This document shows, one piece after another, positions 1 through 7,092 of a stretch of DNA of 64,000 bases. The notes under the pieces are model-generated. The model made no database searches and had not been told where the DNA came from. It worked only from the letters and a program-made list of their open reading frames with translations. Both the position numbers and the translations under genes were made by a program. Source of the DNA: Pyxidicoccus sp. MSG2 (GTDB lineage Bacteria > Myxococcota > Myxococcia > Myxococcales > Myxococcaceae); assembly GCF_026626705.1 (NCBI RefSeq), contig NZ_JAPNKC010000001.1:12959001-13023000 (forward strand), in the 5' to 3' direction. How positions within the stretch are numbered: the first letter of the stretch is position 1; each line of letters opens with the position of its first letter.

Positions 1-418
1 TGCGCGAGTAGCGGTGGAGTCCTCTCTCGTGCAGCACGGGCGGGGCCTCCCCCGCGTCCACGCCGATGCGGAACGTCGCGCCCATGCCGTACTGCGCCGC
101 CAGCATGCCCACCAGCCCGAGCACGCCCAGCGCCCAGCCCACCTCCGGCGGAAGGGCCAGCAGGGGCCGGCCCCAGGGCAGCTCGGACCAGCGCGGCCAG
201 AGCGCCGCCGCCACCACCGAGCCAGCCCACACCAGCGAGGCGCCGCTGATGCGCCGCGTGAGGCGCGTGTGGGCGGAGTCGGCCCCGGTGCTCCGGTAGG
301 CCAGCGGGCTGCGGCCGAAGCGCAGGCGGTAGACGAGGCTGGAGCCCAGGTGCCCCAGCAGCAGGTGCAGCGAGATGAAGCCCAGGTAGAGCGCGGGCGC
401 GTCGCCAGGCCCCTTCAT
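1..418 (-). CDS. Isoprenylcysteine O-methyltransferase-like membrane protein (C-terminus outside window)
   Basis: This is the 5' part of a minus-strand gene whose 3' end lies left of base 1. The ATG at 416-418 overlaps the stop of the upstream gene as ATGA, so translation is probably coupled. About 139 residues are visible. Hydrophobic stretches lie near residues 10-25, 60-75 and 95-110. They are followed by a GATFRIGVD-type segment and then HERGLHRYSR, which matches the start of the SAM-binding core of the ICMT/phospholipid methyltransferase family (R-x-G-l-Y-x-x-S-R-x-P). Known members methylate isoprenylcysteine carboxylates or lipid head groups in membranes. The bacterial substrate here is unknown. 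The neighbours, an acyltransferase-like and a GNAT-like gene, suggest joint work on one small lipophilic molecule, which is inference. Family call fairly secure, substrate open. Confidence 0.7.
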   Translation of the reverse strand, partial: MKGPGDAPALYLGFISLHLLLGHLGSSLVYRLRFGRSPLAYRSTGADSAHTRLTRRISGASLVWAGSVVAAALWPRWSELPWGRPLLALPPEVGWALGVLGLVGMLAAQYGMGATFRIGVDAGEAPPVLHERGLHRYSR

Positions 419-1689
419 GGTCCCACCACCTCCGCCGGAAGCCCGAAGCCCGAGGACGCCCAGCCCGCGAGCTGCTCGGTGAAGTCGCGCAGCTCGCCCC
501 GGGTCCACAGTCCCTCGAACGTCGCCGTGCTGATGTTGAGCGTGTCGCCAAAGCCCAGGCCCGTCGCGCCCCAGGTGGCCGTGTGGCTGCGCATGGAGTG
601 GATGCGGAAGGGCGCGTCCACGAAGTGCTTGTCGAGCCGCCCCAGGTAGGTCGCCACCAGCGTGTTGGTGCGGGGCTCGGCCACCAGCCCGGGGCGCGCG
701 TTGCGCCGCAGCACGGGCCCCGGGGCGAGCCGCGCCACCGCCATGCACTCCAGCGCCGTCGTCCAGTGCACGCCCTCGTCGAGCACGCGCCGCAGCGCCT
801 CGCGCACCAGCGCCGCCAGGGCGGGCGCGTCCTCCAGCCGGGCGCGGACCTCCCGCAGGGGCAGCTCCAGCGGCACCGTCGAGCAGCCATTGCCCAGCAT
901 CCGCCCCAGCCCCAGCATGCGCCGCAGGTCCACCGGCACCCGCAGGCGGATGAGCCCGTCCTTCGTGGGCTCGCGCAGCGCGACGCCCGCCAGCAGCGCG
1001 GCGAAGAAGACCTCCGAGGCCTGGACGTCCGTGCGGCCCGCCGGGAGTGTCAGTCGCGCCGTCGCCATCAACGAGCGGCCCGCGGTGTCTCCACTGCGGC
1101 GCAGGCCCAGGCCCCGCTGCGCGAGGAGCCGGCGGCGGGGGCTCGCGAGGCCCAGCACCCGGCCCGGCCCGCGCAGCGCCGCGAGCAGCACCTTGCCATC
1201 CGTCAGCGTCGAGGGGCCCAGCGGGGGCGACTCCGACGCGCGCCCCGCGCAGTGCAGCCAGAGCCGCTCCAGCAGGTGGGCGAGCGCTTTGGCGTCCCCA
1301 ATCGCGTGGTGGAGCTGGATGGCGAAGAGCCACGGGCCCGGCGCGCCATCGGCCAGGGGGTGGAGGTGCAGCCGCAGCGGCACGTCCCTCGCGAGGTCCA
1401 CCCGGGTGTTGATGACCCGCGTCACCGCCTCGGGCTCGCCCAGCGGCTCGGCGCCTTCCAGCAGGGCCGCGTCCACCGCCTCGTCCGTGCGCGGCGCGGG
1501 CACCCACGCACCGCGCGCGTCGTCCCAGGCCACGTTGAGGCGCTCGCTCTCGCGCACCAGGGCGCGCAAGGCCCCGCGCAGCCGCGCCACGTCGGGCCGC
1601 GCGTCGATGCGCAGCAGCACCGTGGCCCAGATGGTGGCCACCTCACCGTCCAGTCGCGCGAGGAGCGTGTCTATGAAGTTCGCGCGCAT
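415..1689 (-). CDS. Condensation/WS-DGAT-like acyltransferase
   Basis: A protein of about 424 residues, taken from the ATG at 1689. That start overlaps the upstream coding sequence by 19 bp. A second in-frame ATG lies at 1701. The reading frame is open much further upstream, but that stretch is out-of-frame shadow of the GNAT-like gene. Near residue 135 it carries LHHAIGDAKAL, a variant of the HHxxxDG active-site motif shared by NRPS condensation domains, wax-ester synthase/DGAT enzymes and alcohol acyltransferases; the usual Gly is Ala here. The C-terminal half has the NGxSTVPLELP-type segment typical of the second lobe of this fold. No signal peptide or carrier domain is seen. It probably transfers an acyl group between a thioester and an alcohol or amine. 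Its stop overlaps the ATG of the methyltransferase-like gene, so the three genes form one transcription unit. The substrate is not predictable. Confidence 0.65.
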   Translation of the reverse strand: MRANFIDTLLARLDGEVATIWATVLLRIDARPDVARLRGALRALVRESERLNVAWDDARGAWVPAPRTDEAVDAALLEGAEPLGEPEAVTRVINTRVDLARDVPLRLHLHPLADGAPGPWLFAIQLHHAIGDAKALAHLLERLWLHCAGRASESPPLGPSTLTDGKVLLAALRGPGRVLGLASPRRRLLAQRGLGLRRSGDTAGRSLMATARLTLPAGRTDVQASEVFFAALLAGVALREPTKDGLIRLRVPVDLRRMLGLGRMLGNGCSTVPLELPLREVRARLEDAPALAALVREALRRVLDEGVHWTTALECMAVARLAPGPVLRRNARPGLVAEPRTNTLVATYLGRLDKHFVDAPFRIHSMRSHTATWGATGLGFGDTLNISTATFEGLWTRGELRDFTEQLAGWASSGFGLPAEVVGP

Positions 1690-2720
1690 CGCTCCACCCA
1701 TCCGCTCCAAAGGGCCCGGGCCGCCTCGCCGTCCAGCCGCGCCCGCCCCACCGCCTCGCGCGCCCGCTCCGGCGCCGGCAGGTGCTGGAAGACGATGTCG
1801 TCGGGCGCGTCCAGGCGCGGGCGGAGGCCCGTCGGCAGGTAGCCCGCCGCGAGAAGCACGGGCGTGGCCTCGGCCACCCGCTGGGGCTCGCCCATGGACA
1901 GGTGGACGAGGTCCACGCGCGCCCGCGAGGACGGGAGCGCCGTGGCCCCCTGCCCTTCCCCGGCAGGCCCCACCAGCTCCCGCCGTTCGAGCCGCAGGGA
2001 CTCGTTCCAGTCGAGCGGGCGCAGCACGAGGCCCCCGGCGCGAGGGCGGCGCTCCAGCGGCGTCAACTCCACCGTCCCCGGCAGGCCCGAGGCGGCGAGG
2101 ATGGACGCGAGCCACTCCCCCCACGGCCCCGCGGGCAGGAAGCGCCGGCGCGGAGGCAGCGGCGCGAGCACCGTCGTCATCGCCAGCGCCTGCATCGGCA
2201 GGCCCGAGCCCTCCACCCCCACCAGCGTCTCCCCCTCGGTGTAGTCGACGATGAGGCCCACCGGCACGGCCCGCATGAAGCGCGACGCGTAGCGCTGCGC
2301 CATGAGGTGCAGCGTGGACGTCTGCTGGTGCAGGAAGCCCACGCGCGCCTCGAGCCGCTCCAGGAGGTGGCTCCACAGCCGCTCGTGCTCGGAGCGGTCC
2401 ATGGCGGTGCGCCGGCTGGGCAGAGCCATGGAGAGCCCCGAGTCCAGGGAGTCCCGCCCCGGCTTGCACCACAGCCCCGTGTGCCAGAGGAGCGTGCCCC
2501 GGGCGTCGAACTCCCCCAGGCTGAGCAGCGCGCCGGCCCTCCAGAGCCGCGAGGCCCCTCCAGGCTCATGGAGGAAGCGGTAGGAGTAGCTCCCGGCGTA
2601 GCGCGCGTGGAGCAGCTCGCGCAGCGCGGGCTCATCGGGTTCCGCCAGCCAGCGGGTGTGCTCGCTGGGCTGGGCGGCGCGAAGGCCGTGAAAAGGGGTG
2701 GCGGCGCGTTCCCGGCACAT
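1671..2720 (-). CDS. GNAT-like N-acyltransferase family protein
   Basis: 349 residues, first gene of a minus-strand three-gene unit. Two motif blocks support the call. One is an N-terminal segment (about residues 25-60) of the form EPDEPALRELLHARYAGSYS, which resembles the opening of GNAT-like proteins that begin with an (E/P)-x-D-x-x-x-(L/V)-x-x-L-(Y/F) helix. The other is a central stretch (residues 85-140) in the position of the acyl-CoA binding core. A second half (residues 190-330) has similar alternating strand/helix composition, suggesting a duplicated fold. The annotated start has no clear Shine-Dalgarno, so the true start could lie slightly downstream. The overlap with the condensation-like gene indicates a common pathway. 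GNAT membership is moderate confidence; the acyl donor and acceptor are unknown. Confidence 0.45.
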   Translation of the reverse strand: MCRERAATPFHGLRAAQPSEHTRWLAEPDEPALRELLHARYAGSYSYRFLHEPGGASRLWRAGALLSLGEFDARGTLLWHTGLWCKPGRDSLDSGLSMALPSRRTAMDRSEHERLWSHLLERLEARVGFLHQQTSTLHLMAQRYASRFMRAVPVGLIVDYTEGETLVGVEGSGLPMQALAMTTVLAPLPPRRRFLPAGPWGEWLASILAASGLPGTVELTPLERRPRAGGLVLRPLDWNESLRLERRELVGPAGEGQGATALPSSRARVDLVHLSMGEPQRVAEATPVLLAAGYLPTGLRPRLDAPDDIVFQHLPAPERAREAVGRARLDGEAARALWSGWVERCARTS

Positions 2721-2936
2721 GGAGTTTCAGCAATGCACCAACAGGGCCAGCCGGGAAGCCCCCCTCCTTCCGAGGGGATGGGCCCGGCCGCCGCCCCGCG
2801 CCCCCACCGGGTGTGCAGCCCGCTACACGAAGTGGAGTGCTCGGCTGCACAGGCGGCAAGCGCCTGCCCGGCCGTCCTGGTCGCGCCTCGAACCCCCGAG
2901 CACCCAGGGGCTCCAAGGTCGCGGCGCCAGCCCCTT

Positions 2937-3977
2937 TCACGGGTAGTGGATGCGGGCCCGGATGGCGCGGTGGCCGGAGTAGTTGAGCGGGTTGTCCGAG
3001 CCGGTGAACTTGCGGTCGGCGGCGTCGCCCTCGTCATAGGTGACGGTGTGGCCCGAGGACGAGCGGGCCGCCGCGTTGAAGAAGAGGAAGTCGATGCGCC
3101 CCCCTCCCCCTCCCGTCCAGTTGTCCCCCAGGCACGCCTTGCTCCCCCCGCAGACCTCGTAGATGGGGTCGTTCCAGCCGTAGTTGACCGTGCTGGAGAG
3201 CTGGCTGTTCGCCTGGTTGTACCACTGCTTGAAGTCGCCGCTGGAGTTGAGGTCCCCCTCGTTGGAGTCAACGCCCCAGATGATGAGGTCGGCGGTGCCG
3301 GTGCCTCGCACCCTGGCGTCCGTGCGCTGGATGTTGACCTCCGCGCACGCGGGGTCCGAGGCCGGGCCGCCCTGGTCTGTCGGCCAGTGCGTCGACCCGA
3401 GGATGACCCGCTTGCCGGTAATCTTGTCCCTGAAGGCCATGCGCACGCCGATGGAGCGCGACTGGCCATTCAGCACGCACGCGCCATTGGCGCCCTTGTC
3501 GGCCTGCCAGGTGTCTCGCGTTCCGGCGATGGGCTCCAGGCGGCCGGTGCGGTAGATGATGGCGTTGGTCTGGTAGCGCTTCGCCTCGCCGCAGGGGCTG
3601 AGCTGGGAGTCCGGGTTCGCCTCGGCGATGATGAAGTCATACAGCCCGGGCAGGTTCTGCTGCATGTATTGAGCGAGGTTGCCGGCCTGGCCCGCGCCGC
3701 TCATCTGGTGGACGATGAAGACGTCCGGCGAGTACGTCTGGTCCTTCATGTAATAGATGAGGTCCTGCCAGTCCCCCTCGCACGGGTTCTCACCGGGGTT
3801 GGGCAGGTTCTCGTAGTTCACGTTGTAGGCCACCAGGAAGCCCGGGTTCTCGTTCACCGTGACGCCCTGGGGGAGCGAGCCCACCGCCTCAGGCTCCGCC
3901 GTGTCCTTGACCGGGGTCTCCCCACAGCCAAAGAGGAAGAGAGAGGTCATCACCGACACTGCGACTCTGAATTTCAT
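2937..3977 (-). CDS. Endonuclease/exonuclease/phosphatase-fold lipoprotein
   Basis: 346 residues from the ATG at 3977, which has an AAGG-type ribosome site about 8 bases upstream; the frame is open further 5' but lacks a signal there. The N-terminus (MKFRVAVSVMTSLFLFGCGE) is a lipoprotein signal ending in LFGC, so it is probably anchored in an envelope membrane. The body reads as the EEP metal-dependent phosphoesterase fold: YNVNYEN near the start, DVFIVHQM, GSTHWPTD in the middle, WGVDSNEGDLN, and a C-terminal GRIDFLF followed by YSGHRAIRARIHYP. The SGHR ending matches the SDH-type catalytic His of DNase I-like proteins. Likely a secreted nuclease or phosphodiesterase. Free-standing: separated by 216 bp from the downstream operon and by ~630 bp from the plus-strand gene on the other side. 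Confidence 0.75.
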   Translation of the reverse strand: MKFRVAVSVMTSLFLFGCGETPVKDTAEPEAVGSLPQGVTVNENPGFLVAYNVNYENLPNPGENPCEGDWQDLIYYMKDQTYSPDVFIVHQMSGAGQAGNLAQYMQQNLPGLYDFIIAEANPDSQLSPCGEAKRYQTNAIIYRTGRLEPIAGTRDTWQADKGANGACVLNGQSRSIGVRMAFRDKITGKRVILGSTHWPTDQGGPASDPACAEVNIQRTDARVRGTGTADLIIWGVDSNEGDLNSSGDFKQWYNQANSQLSSTVNYGWNDPIYEVCGGSKACLGDNWTGGGGGRIDFLFFNAAARSSSGHTVTYDEGDAADRKFTGSDNPLNYSGHRAIRARIHYP

Positions 3978-4046
3978 GGGGACCTTCGATTGGGATGGGC
4001 TGAGGAATTCAGGCTCCATCCTGGATGAGGGCCCGTCCCGGCGGCC

Positions 4047-4542
4047 GTCTTGAAAAATCCGCTCCCGGCCTGGCCTGGGCGTCCGACTTGAACGCGCCAT
4101 CGGCGCTGAGTCGTCCCCGGGAGCAACGGCCAGTTGCCGGCGGTGTTGGCCAGGGACGGTCCGTTGCCGCGCCACTGCGTCACCAGCCGCCAGGCGCCGG
4201 CGGGCTCGAGAGGAAGGCAAGGAGCGGGTGGTTGTTGTTCAGCTCTGACTGGTGGACGTTGCCCGCGCCAATCGCGTCCACGCCCGAGAGCACCTGGATG
4301 GGTGTATGACTTTGCGTGGGCGCCGCGAGCGTCCGAACCTCAGCCCGCCCGGCCGCCGCCACCGCTTCCTTCTCCCAGGAGTAGAGGGTGGGGACGCTGA
4401 CGCCCGACTCCTCCCCTCGCCCCCGGCTTGCCCTACACCGCGCGCGCTTCCCCCAACATTGAACCAGAACATGCACGGATGGGCGGGTTGTTTTTCCTCT
4501 GAACCTCGCCACCTTCGAGGTCCAAGGACCCGCCGGGATCAT
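4047..4542 (-). pseudogene. Decayed coding sequence (possible transposase HTH and lectin-like remnants)
   Basis: The ~630-bp interval between the nuclease and the BON-like gene holds no intact gene. On the minus strand, translation gives GVSVPTLYSWEKE near 4400, which resembles the helix-turn-helix of IS3-type transposases. Further on, HPLLAFLSSPPAPGGW (near 4190-4240) continues in another frame as TQWRGNGPSLANTAGNWPLL, reminiscent of a secreted domain broken by a frameshift. The resemblance is weak and no single family can be asserted. The strand-consistent, codon-like composition suggests old coding DNA rather than a functional gene. Confidence 0.25.
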
Positions 4543-4563
4543 CCCTCACATGCACATGCGGAG

Positions 4564-4580
4564 CGCGACGCCGCGTCGCG
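4564..4580. promoter_or_regulatory. 17-bp inverted repeat upstream of the BON-like/phosphoesterase pair
   Basis: CGCGACG-CCG-CGTCGCG is a perfect 7-bp inverted repeat with a 3-bp centre, ending 27 bp before the ATG at 4608. Its position fits an operator or an mRNA leader hairpin. There is no T-run after it, so it is not a classic terminator. In high-GC DNA such palindromes arise by chance, hence low confidence. Confidence 0.3.
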
Positions 4581-4607
4581 TAACGCTTGTATGAATGGAG
4601 CGTATAC

Positions 4608-4847
4608 ATGGATGCCAGCGAGATGCTCCCCCAACATAGGGTCGGCCACCTGCGGCAGCTCCTCGCCACGGACCCACGAACCAACCTCCTCGACGTGCAG
4701 CTCAGGATCACGGGCAATCGCGTGTTCATCGCCGGTCGCGTCGAGTCGGACTCGTTACGCGCGGCGGTGGAGCAGGTGGTGCGCGAGGCACTTCCCCCGG
4801 AGATGCAGGTCGTGAACAATCTGTCCGTCACGGCCTACGTCCCATGA
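4608..4847 (+). CDS. Small BON-like domain protein
   Basis: 79 residues. The ATG at 4608 is preceded by GGAG with 7-bp spacing; a TTG at 4587 in the same frame is less likely. Residues 25-75 (LLDVQLRITGNRVFIAGRVESDSLR then VVNNLSVTAY) follow the BON pattern: a strand, a G-x-V-x-(L/I)-x-G-x-V turn, a helix, and a V-x-N-x-L/(V) strand. No signal peptide is seen, so it appears cytoplasmic, whereas many BON proteins are periplasmic. Its TGA overlaps the ATG of the phosphoesterase gene as ATGA, which indicates translational coupling and a shared function. BON domains are generally thought to bind phospholipid or other hydrophobic ligands. Its role here is unknown. Confidence 0.55.
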   Translation: MDASEMLPQHRVGHLRQLLATDPRTNLLDVQLRITGNRVFIAGRVESDSLRAAVEQVVREALPPEMQVVNNLSVTAYVP

Positions 4848-5581
4848 GAATCGCCGCCGTCGGGGATATCCACGCCGGAATGGACTCGGCGCCGCTGATC
4901 CGGGCCGCCGTCGAGCACTTGCGGGGCCGGGCCGACATTCTGGTGGTGGCCGGCGATCTCACGCAGCACGGCTCTGTCGAGGAGGCCCAGGTCGTGGCTC
5001 GCGAGCTCGCGCGCCTCGAGTTGCCGATGTTCGCGGTGCTGGGCAACCACGACTACCACATGGGCGCCGAGCAGGCGATTAGCGCCACGCTCGAGGACGC
5101 GGGGGTGCGCGTCCTCGAGGGCAAGGCGGTGGTCTGCGATGTCGATGGCGTGCGGGTCGCGGTGGCCGGGGTCAAGGGGTTCGGCTGCGGGTTCGCCGGC
5201 GCGTGCGGCACCGAGTTCGGCGAGCCCGAGATGAAGCTGTTCGTGCGGCGCTCCCGGGAGAGTGGCGAGCAGCTGGCCCGTGCCCTCGCCACCGCGGACG
5301 CCAACCTCCACGTCGCGCTCACGCACTTCTCGCCCGTCAAGGACACGCTCCTCGGCGAGCGCCCCGAGATCCACCCCTTTCTGGGCTCGTTCTTCCTGGC
5401 CGACGCGATCGACCAGGGTCCGTGCGACGTGGCGTTTCACGGCCACGCGCACAACGGCACTGAGTGGGGGCTCACCGCGGGCGGCGTCCCGGTGCGAAAC
5501 GTAGCCCGGTTCGTCCTACGTGCCGCCTACAAGGTGTACGAGCTCGACCCGGCGGCGCCACCCGGCTCGCGCCTGCGCTGA
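4844..5581 (+). CDS. Calcineurin-like metallophosphoesterase
   Basis: 245 residues, a complete single-domain metallophosphoesterase. The five metal/active-site motifs are present in order: GDIHAG (residues 7-12), GDLTQHG (about 42), GNHDYH (about 66), LTHFSP (about 160) and GHAHNGTEWG (about 200). These are the D-x-H, GD-x-x, GNH-D/E, H and GH-x-H blocks that bind two divalent metals. No signal peptide, so it is cytoplasmic. Family members hydrolyse phosphomonoesters, diesters or nucleotides; the substrate cannot be told from sequence. The start codon overlaps the stop of the BON-like gene, so the pair is one operon. Confidence 0.85.
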   Translation: MRIAAVGDIHAGMDSAPLIRAAVEHLRGRADILVVAGDLTQHGSVEEAQVVARELARLELPMFAVLGNHDYHMGAEQAISATLEDAGVRVLEGKAVVCDVDGVRVAVAGVKGFGCGFAGACGTEFGEPEMKLFVRRSRESGEQLARALATADANLHVALTHFSPVKDTLLGERPEIHPFLGSFFLADAIDQGPCDVAFHGHAHNGTEWGLTAGGVPVRNVARFVLRAAYKVYELDPAAPPGSRLR

Positions 5582-5774
5582 CCGAGCGACGGACGAGCCC
5601 GCTGGCCGAAGCCGGACAGCCTTGCGCGTCGAACTTCCTCCGCGCACTGGACTGCGGCGCGCCTGGAGCGGTTGCACTGAAGGAGAACTGGCCGCTCCTC
5701 GACACCTGGGTGGACGACCGCACAGCTTGCACGAGGGGCTTTGATGGCACCCCTTCGACCGAGGGAGAATTCCC

Positions 5775-6527
5775 ATGAGCGAATCGCCGTACTCGAGCAG
5801 CTCTCAAGCTACCGTGAGCCTTGCGGACGAAGAGACGACACTGCGTGTTGTCACCGACACCGTCTTCGGACTCTGGACCGCCGTGAACAACCTGACCCGG
5901 CTTCGGCCGTCACGCCGAACGCGCTACCGCGTCACCATCTTCGGTTCAGCGCGGACGAAGCCTGGCCACTGGGCCTACGACGAAGTCCGGAGAATGGCGG
6001 CAGGTCTGACCACGTTGGGTTGCGACATCGTCACGGGCGGCGGTCCAGGGTTGATGGAGGCCGCGAACCAAGGCGCCAGACAGGCTCAGGGTCCCAGCCG
6101 GACGCAGTCCACCGGAATCCGCGTGGACCTGCCATTCGAGCAGGAGTCAAACGCCTTTGTCGAACAAGCCTATGTGCATCAGACGTTCTTCACCCGCCTG
6201 CACCACTTCGTCCTGATGTCCGACGCCTACGTGGTCGTTCCAGGGGGAATTGGCACGGCGCTCGAATCGTTGATGGTCTGGCAACTGCTTCAGGTCAGAC
6301 ATCTGCGTGACACGCCACTCGTCTTCGTGGGTGCGATGTGGGGCGGGCTCGTCGACTGGGCACGCACGCACATGCTACGGCCCGGCAACGAGCTCATCAG
6401 CGCCCCTGACCTGGAGATCCCGCGCTGCGTGAACGGCGCGGACGAAGCAATTGCGATCATCCGCGAACATCACGCCCGGTGGCAAAGCGACGCCGGTGCA
6501 CAGCCCGCCGAGGAAAGGACTCACTGA
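5775..6527 (+). CDS. TIGR00730/LOG-family Rossmann-fold protein
   Basis: 250 residues. The ATG at 5775 follows a GGGAG ribosome site. The central part has the family hallmarks: a VTIFGSAR opening strand (about residues 52-59), GGGPGLMEAANQGA (about 87-100), and VVPGGIGTALE (about 155-165), the PGGxGTxxE motif of LOG/'lysine decarboxylase-like' nucleotide-5'-monophosphate phosphoribohydrolases. Related proteins release cytokinin-type bases or hydrolyse nucleotide monophosphates. The two catalytic motifs are intact. The final residues (GAQPAEERTH) run into an ISAzo13-like transposase remnant that begins at the stop codon, so the native 3' end could have been altered. It lies 193 bp after the phosphoesterase gene and is probably separately expressed. 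Confidence 0.8.
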   Translation: MSESPYSSSSQATVSLADEETTLRVVTDTVFGLWTAVNNLTRLRPSRRTRYRVTIFGSARTKPGHWAYDEVRRMAAGLTTLGCDIVTGGGPGLMEAANQGARQAQGPSRTQSTGIRVDLPFEQESNAFVEQAYVHQTFFTRLHHFVLMSDAYVVVPGGIGTALESLMVWQLLQVRHLRDTPLVFVGAMWGGLVDWARTHMLRPGNELISAPDLEIPRCVNGADEAIAIIREHHARWQSDAGAQPAEERTH

Positions 6528-6529
6528 GG

Positions 6530-6700
6530 GCGCTGACCGGATGGAAGGCCGAGTCGCAGCGGCTGGCGGACGCAACGGGCCTGGCCATCAGCGTCTGCCA
6601 CTTCCCGCCCGGCACGAGCTGGACCGGCGGCGCTACCGCACGGGAATCAGCTTCTCTCGAGCTGCAACGCCTTGAAGCGCGCACCGCATTCCTACCAGCG
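6530..6700 (+). pseudogene. ISAzo13-family transposase remnant
   Basis: Directly after the LOG-gene stop, the plus strand translates to WKAESQRLADATGLAISVC then HFPPGTS. This closely resembles the conserved 'LADATGLAI-V-HFPPGTSKWN' block of ISAzo13-type DDE transposases as I recall it. About 3 codons later, in a shifted frame, comes ELDRRRYRTGI, matching the family's C-terminal 'LDxRxYPTGIKVSD' block. The ~100 residues normally between the two are missing and the frame is broken, so this is a deleted, inactive fragment. No terminal inverted repeats were seen. Confidence 0.6.
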
Positions 6701-6713
6701 CAAGCTGGCGGTC

Positions 6714-6861
6714 TGGAACGAAGGTTCCTTCCGCGCTCGCCCGGCGCCGGGCAGCCCAGTGTCAGGCGAGGCATGAGCACGCCCCCGAGGGGTGCCGACG
6801 TGGAACGAACGTTCCTTCCGCGCTCGACCCGCGCCGGGAGGCAGGGAGTAAGGCGGGGATG
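6714..6861. repeat. Two imperfect ~60-bp direct repeats with a GGAACGAACGTTCC palindrome
   Basis: Copies at 6714-6775 and 6801-6861 (period 87 bp) share TGGAACGAA(G/C)GTTCCTTCC and then CGCTCG, a CGCGCCGGG-like block and a GG(C/A)G-rich tail ending in ATG. The second copy holds the perfect 14-bp palindrome GGAACGAACGTTCC at 6802-6815. A 20-bp version with one difference recurs inside the NRPS gene at 30664-30683. No gene is evident across the copies. Confidence 0.7.
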
Positions 6862-6968
6862 GCCGTCCTGAGTCGTTTTCCGGCAATGGTGGCGGGTGCC
6901 GCCCGGGTTCTCACCCGAATTGTCGGGGCGTGAGGGGGGCTTATAGTTAGGGAACCGCCCGTTTAAGA

Positions 6969-7035
6969 GTTCGATTCCTGTCGGAGTCACTCGCCCTGCT
7001 TCCAGAATCCCCGGAAGCAAGGCGTTTTCCTGTCC
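6969..7035 (+). repeat. Left flanking repeat: tRNA T-arm-like 3' fragment plus hairpin (attL-like)
   Basis: Starts GTTCGATTCCTGTCGG (T-loop TTCGATT), runs through a GTCA-type end and then into a CGCCCTGCTTCC/GGAAGCAAGGCG hairpin followed by TTTT and CTGTCC. The same series, with about 85% identity by eye, recurs in the same orientation at 38098-38162, just after the NRPS stop. In this left copy the 5' side of the T-stem does not pair, so no complete tRNA is present. The arrangement is what integration into a tRNA 3' end would leave. Which tRNA is not clear. Confidence 0.6.
6992..7028 (+). terminator. Terminator-like hairpin in the left repeat
   Basis: The 12-bp arms at 6992-7003 and 7013-7024 pair with one mismatch, the loop is 9 nt and four T's follow. 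It acts for plus-strand transcription. It faces the 3' end of the minus-strand carbamoyltransferase gene and may also limit readthrough from the left. Confidence 0.6.
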
Positions 7036-7092
7036 GCGTGCGTCCGCTCAAGCCGGTACCCGTTGGGGACCGGAACCGAGCCGTCCCCGCCC

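Noticed and set aside
415-2472. Very long minus-strand open frame covering the condensation-like gene and reaching into the GNAT-like gene
   Set aside because: Its first ~260 residues are Ala/Gly/Arg-rich low complexity in the shadow of the GNAT-like coding frame; the real gene begins at 1689 with a typical domain start.
6940-6990. Complete tRNA gene ending at the left flanking repeat
   Set aside because: The T-loop TTCGATT is present but the 5' T-stem, the anticodon arm and a matching 5' acceptor were not found upstream, so only a fragment is called.
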